Shown in pieces: positions 20,035-23,093 of a stretch of DNA of 23,093 nucleotides. Positions within the stretch are counted from its first letter, which is position 1. Each line of letters begins with the position of its first letter. Below the pieces are notes generated by a model. It was not told where the DNA came from. It searched no databases and was given only the letters and a program-made list of their open reading frames with translations. This stretch comes from a virus. A program made the translations under genes and the position numbers. The stretch is taken from positions 1 to 23,093 of the IMG/VR virus record IMGVR_UViG_3300020472_000181; one strand, written 5' to 3'.

Positions 20035-20478
20035 TTAAATAGCTGTGCCAGGTGCCGTCGTAGTCGTTCGATAGTTGACGTTGAACGTCATCCGAACGAG
20101 TCCGATGGGGGTTTCCCCATCACCCGTATATTCAATATCCGTACTGGCAATCGACAAGTCTTTCACCAGTCCATTTAGCGTTGCGTTAGCTCCCAGAGCT
20201 GCTTCAACCTCTTCAGCAATCGTGTCCAGAGAATCATCAAGATTGGTCGCACCTTTCTGATAGCCCTCAATAACGATTGATAAATTTCTCGAAAGTCCAT
20301 TAGTCCCTTTATGCGTGTCACGTTCTGAATCCTCGTTTCTTGAGTACACCAAGAGGCAAGGAAGATCGGTCTTCTCGAGGTTGTAGATTCTCGATTGATA
20401 GACCCTTGATGCTGTCGTGGTTAAACCCGTCACATCGGTCGCAACGCGCTCGCGGATTTGTTGACGTGCGTGACTCAT
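20035..20478 (-). CDS. Tail terminator protein (gpU-like)
   Basis: A 147-residue protein in ATGA overlap with the head-tail joining gene. The start HARQQIRERVATDVTGLTTT, then SRVYQSRIYNLEKTDLPCLL and VYSRNEDSERDTH, is a frequent signature of the tail terminator family. A central strand (LSIVIEGYQK) and TLNGLVKDLSIASTDIEYTG complete it. In lambda this protein caps the finished tube and docks to the capsid connector. Order and sequence agree. Confidence 0.88.
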   Translation of the reverse strand: MSHARQQIRERVATDVTGLTTTASRVYQSRIYNLEKTDLPCLLVYSRNEDSERDTHKGTNGLSRNLSIVIEGYQKGATNLDDSLDTIAEEVEAALGANATLNGLVKDLSIASTDIEYTGDGETPIGLVRMTFNVNYRTTTTAPGTAI

Positions 20479-20771
20479 GTACGCAGCCTCAACAGGGTCA
20501 TGCCCGTGTTGTCCTTCTCTACATCAATCACGGTATAGGTGGTCGAGTCGATTACGATGGTCGAATCCTGAGCCGCTGCCGCGACGTCTGAGCTTCGACA
20601 GTAGGCAATTGGGTTAGAGCCCGAAACCTCTACTGCGCCGCCAACGTCTTGGCCGAGATACTCTTCATCAAAAATGATATTGATTGTGGCACCGCTAAAC
20701 GTCGCAGCGACCGCGAAGTCACTGGTCTGCAACACCATCTCAAGATCATCAGTGAGAAAAGAACCCGCCAC
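20475..20771 (-). CDS. Head-tail joining protein (gpFII-like)
   Basis: The start is GTG 20771, giving 98 residues. The text SFLTDDLEMVLQTSDFAVAA, then FSGATINIIFDEEYLGQDVG and TYTVIDVEKDNTGMTLLRL, follows the small beta-sandwich head-tail joining family: D-F-x-x-x-A, G-x-x-I-x-x-I-F-D-x-x-Y, and a final T-x-L-x-L. Its position before the tail terminator gene is the standard one. It has only two bases between it and the preceding stop. Confidence 0.82.
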   Translation of the reverse strand: MAGSFLTDDLEMVLQTSDFAVAATFSGATINIIFDEEYLGQDVGGAVEVSGSNPIAYCRSSDVAAAAQDSTIVIDSTTYTVIDVEKDNTGMTLLRLRT

Positions 20772-20773
20772 AC

Positions 20774-20920
20774 TTAGTCTTCCTTAGCCTTGCCGGTATC
20801 GAGTTTGCCAAGTCCACGATCAAGCAATTTCTGCCCGACCTGGTCACTAACATCTACGACATCGCCTGACTTGTATTTCTTCCCACCAGTCTCAGCGGCC
20901 TTCGATAGTTTCACTTTCAC
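20774..20920 (-). CDS. 48-residue protein related to its upstream neighbour
   Basis: A short frame from GTG 20920, in GTGA overlap with the preceding stop, to TAA 20776-20774. The sequence VKVKLSKAAETGGKKYKSGD, then VVDVSDQVGQKLLDRGLGKL, lines up with the upstream gene's VKMLRNSVASGVDVMEGKVY and ELSEEDARTLIQMGKAI: a leading strand, a Gly-rich turn, then a V-(Y/V)-x-(L/V)-S-(E/D)-helix. This pattern is common in very small proteins next to capsid genes. Function is unknown, possibly a capsid or connector accessory. Confidence 0.7.
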   Translation of the reverse strand: MKVKLSKAAETGGKKYKSGDVVDVSDQVGQKLLDRGLGKLDTGKAKED

Positions 20921-21177
20921 TTCTTGGCCCTCGTTGATTTCTTCGTCTCTTTATCGGCCTCACGATTCTCGACTTTGCCTTTTGGCGAGGGGATGGCTTT
21001 ACCCATCTGAATCAACGTGCGAGCGTCTTCTTCAGATAGTTCGTAAACCTTGCCTTCCATCACGTCGACTCCAGAGGCGACCGAGTTTCGTAGCATTTTG
21101 ACTTTCGCCATTCTTCCAGATCCTCCCGTGACGGCCCCCGGGACCAACCCGGGAGCGTCTGTGGTTTTAATTGGCAT
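20917..21177 (-). CDS. Small capsid-region protein, unknown function
   Basis: An 86-residue frame from ATG 21177, which overlaps the capsid stop as TAATG. A second plausible start is ATG 21111, behind GGAGG/GGAAG, and the family-like part begins there (MAKVKMLRNSVASGVDVMEG, then KVYELSEEDARTLIQMGKA). The first 22 residues (PGLVPGAVTGGSG) are Gly/Pro-rich. The C-terminus is a long Lys/Glu tail (KVENREADKETKKSTRAKK). It lies between capsid and head-tail joining genes. Confidence 0.7.
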   Translation of the reverse strand: MPIKTTDAPGLVPGAVTGGSGRMAKVKMLRNSVASGVDVMEGKVYELSEEDARTLIQMGKAIPSPKGKVENREADKETKKSTRAKK

Positions 21178-22979
21178 TAAGCGCCTTTCGCGAACGCTTC
21201 AGCTCTTCGGACACCAACGTCACACAAGAGATGAACACCAAGATCAAGAACACCAGTTGTTGCGTTTTGTTGAGTGATAACCTCAACCGCGCCAAACTGA
21301 GCCACAATCAAGTCGCTGAACGATCCCAAAAGGATGTTGTTAGCGGTCATGCTGCTAGTGTTGTAAACGGGGAATCCGTTGACCTCACCATTTTCAGAGA
21401 TGAATCGACCTGATCCAGCGCCACCCTTGACGGTACTCTTCAGAGTTCCGGCTAGTGCGGGAGTGGTGACATAAGCCATGTTTCCGGTCTCAGCATTGTC
21501 GGCGGTAATCGCAGACTCGATCTCTACAATTTCGGCCCAAGTCGGAGCACCAGCACTTGAGAAGCTCACGCTTCCAATGCCAGAAGTGCTTAGAGCACCG
21601 GTCGGCTCGTTAGTGCCTCCACCAACAAGAGCAGCCGCGTCTAATGCGACGGCGATGCCGTTGGTGATGTCTTCTCTGATAATGCTGTCGACGCTAGGAT
21701 CAGATTGAACAAGAAGGTTTCTTGAAATCTGAACGTAGCCAACGACCGCTTTACCGGACAGTGAGACTTGCGCGAATACTGGTGCGCCTTCAGTCGGTGC
21801 AGCCGCTTCCGCAACCCAACCAACCGCCGTACCAGTGGCGATTTTAGGAATAGCGATATTGCCGGTTAAACCAGACATTAATCGAGCGCCAGCTTGCATA
21901 GAAACCATCTTGGCTCTGAGAGCTGAGATGAAATCAGAACCCATGTGATCGGTTCCAACTAAGAAACCGCCAGCGGAGTTCGTGCCAACAGTTAGATCAC
22001 GTTGGCCCCATGCCATATCCGTGGGGATATAGAAGCCGCCGGAGCTAACGCCTTGTCTTTGAGCGATGGTGTCGGAGACTTCTTTCTCGAAGCCAGCGCC
22101 CGCCCAATCGTTAGAAGCAGAGGCTTGGATCGCTCTGATGAACGAATAGCTTTCTTGCTCTTTCGGGGTTAGGTCAACTCGAACCGGGTTATTGATGAAA
22201 TCATCATTTTGAACCGGCTTGGTTTTAAGCTCTTGCTTGGTTGCTTCCAGCGCAGCGCGTTGGAAAACGTCAAGAGGTTGATTCTCTTCGAGTGCTTTGT
22301 CAGCAAGCTCTCTGAGATAGGGGGCGTCTTTCGCCATGTCGTTGATCGTGCGGATTCGCTCTTGCTGCTCCGCTTCATACTTTGAACGCTCTTCGTCACG
22401 AATGGCTTGAACGTCGACTTTTATTTCGTCAGTCATTTTTTCTGGTTCCTTTATAGGGATGGGTGTAATTACCCGTGTTTGATGTACGCCAATGGCTTCG
22501 CTAGAACGTCCGATGCCGACAGTTATGTCAGCTCCAGAACTCACCATTGATATTTCGTGCGGCTCCCAATCCGTCGCCATGTAGATATCGCGACCCTGTT
22601 CGACCTGTTCCATTTCGTGAATCCGATAACCGACACTTACATTTGTGACGATTCCGTCTTTGACGTCTTGATACAGCTCTTCCGCTCGCTGGGATTTTGA
22701 AAACCTGACGACGGCCTTGCCGCGTCTGTTTTCGATGTTTGCCGATTCAACTCGGCCCACCTGATCGTCGAGATTATGGTTCCAGAGCAATGGCGCACCG
22801 TCGTTCAATCTGCCCAACCGAATGTTTTCGGGATTGTGCACAAGCACTTCATCCCCAAACCATCGTTCGACCGGAGTTTCAGAACTAAACGATAAGCTCA
22901 CCGTCCTTGCGTCTTCATCAAGATCCGCACGATCAAATTCAAAAATTCTTGTTAAATCACCCGTCTTAATCTTGTCCAT
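21177..22979 (-). CDS. Prohead protease fused to HK97-type major capsid protein
   Basis: ATG 22979 has GAGGAG upstream, giving 600 residues; TTG 22994 is an alternative. Residues 1-165 form the herpesvirus-type prohead protease: LLWNHNLDDQVGRV with H68, VTNVSVGYRI with S115, and WEPHEISMVSSGAD. Residues about 182-270 are a charged helical scaffold (delta) segment (RDEERSKYEAEQQERIRTIN). From about 305 the capsid fold follows: GGFLVGTDHMGSDFISALRA, IPKIATGTAVGWVAEA, GKAVVGYVQISRNLLVQSDP, GTNEPTGAL, GFPVYNTSSM, VRRAEAFAKGA. In HK97 these are separate genes. Here they form one frame, and self-cleavage would release the shell protein. An internal ATG at 22436 could give capsid protein alone. Confidence 0.92.
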   Translation of the reverse strand: MDKIKTGDLTRIFEFDRADLDEDARTVSLSFSSETPVERWFGDEVLVHNPENIRLGRLNDGAPLLWNHNLDDQVGRVESANIENRRGKAVVRFSKSQRAEELYQDVKDGIVTNVSVGYRIHEMEQVEQGRDIYMATDWEPHEISMVSSGADITVGIGRSSEAIGVHQTRVITPIPIKEPEKMTDEIKVDVQAIRDEERSKYEAEQQERIRTINDMAKDAPYLRELADKALEENQPLDVFQRAALEATKQELKTKPVQNDDFINNPVRVDLTPKEQESYSFIRAIQASASNDWAGAGFEKEVSDTIAQRQGVSSGGFYIPTDMAWGQRDLTVGTNSAGGFLVGTDHMGSDFISALRAKMVSMQAGARLMSGLTGNIAIPKIATGTAVGWVAEAAAPTEGAPVFAQVSLSGKAVVGYVQISRNLLVQSDPSVDSIIREDITNGIAVALDAAALVGGGTNEPTGALSTSGIGSVSFSSAGAPTWAEIVEIESAITADNAETGNMAYVTTPALAGTLKSTVKGGAGSGRFISENGEVNGFPVYNTSSMTANNILLGSFSDLIVAQFGAVEVITQQNATTGVLDLGVHLLCDVGVRRAEAFAKGA

Positions 22980-23093
22980 TGTCGGACTCCTCAATAAATT
23001 CGGTGTTGATATTTTCTATGGACACGCCATAGCGTTCAGCCATCTCGGATTCTTTAGCCCGCTGGTCGAAGATTTCCTCGAGGTCGCGTCCTA
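22966..23093 (-). CDS. Portal protein, C-terminal end only
   Basis: The visible 42 codons read GRDLEEIFDQRAKESEMAER, then YGVSIENINTEFIEESDNGQD and stop. R-D-L-E-E-I-x-x-Q-R-A-K-E and the Y/L-G-V that follows are typical of the end of lambda-type portal proteins (gpB family), and the position before the protease-capsid gene is the expected one. It overlaps the start of that gene by 14 bp. The rest lies beyond the right edge. Confidence 0.8.
   Translation of the reverse strand, partial: GRDLEEIFDQRAKESEMAERYGVSIENINTEFIEESDNGQD

Overview
This 23 kb window looks like part of the genome of a temperate, long-tailed (siphovirus-type) phage. The host is most likely a proteobacterium: the integrase is of the P4 type, and there is an AlpA-type regulator, a two-component Rz/Rz1-type spanin and an ERF/YqaJ recombination pair. 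Several small genes (DUF7936-, DUF6447- and DUF6950-like, and an EF-hand holin-like protein) are of kinds I associate with marine phages. The marine and host assignments are inference. No rRNA, tRNA, CRISPR array or insertion sequence was seen.

Layout. (1) 1-1075, minus strand: early or replication-side genes, with a small winged-helix protein, a putative replication-associated protein and two small unknowns, the last cut by the window edge. (2) 1076-1537: a 460-bp control region. It holds a strong leftward promoter with 20-bp-spaced repeats and a leader whose paired complementary 10-mers are arranged like the C4 (P1/P7) or CI (P4) antisense immunity RNAs. (3) 1538-2543, plus strand: a short Cro/C1-type repressor, an unrecognised partner gene and a textbook terminator. 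(4) 2542-4604, plus strand: a tightly overlapping cassette of zinc-ribbon protein, ERF annealing protein, YqaJ exonuclease, a small protein with an SSB-like C-terminal tip, a 50-residue membrane protein and an AlpA/excisionase-like protein. (5) 4601-5845, minus strand: a tyrosine integrase convergent with the AlpA gene. (6) 5846-6080: an apparently intact attP, with two pairs of TGGGTACC repeats flanking a candidate core. (7) 6081-23093, minus strand: one long late operon read right to left. It runs portal (C-terminus only), prohead protease-capsid fusion, two small related proteins, head-tail joining protein, tail terminator, tail tube, tail assembly chaperones with a -1 frameshift, tape measure, distal tail proteins, NlpC/P60-like protein, giant J-like tip protein, tail assembly chaperone, tail fibre with self-cleaving chaperone, small phage proteins, holins and spanins.

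How it fits together. The repressor operon and the leftward early operon diverge from the 1.1-1.5 kb region, which is the lysis/lysogeny switch. The plus-strand cassette supplies recombination and probably excision. The integrase and attP carry out integration. Because the late operon continues past attP with no break, the sequence reads as unintegrated phage DNA (virion or circular form) rather than a prophage bounded by attL/attR. Genes overlap by ATGA or GTGA junctions almost throughout, which implies heavy translational coupling. Large terminase, most of the portal, the remaining replication genes and any endolysin lie outside the window.

The points most worth following up are the C4/CI-like leader, the SSB-tip protein beside ERF/YqaJ, the EF-hand holin-like protein in a lysis region with no recognisable endolysin, and the unknown gene in the repressor operon.
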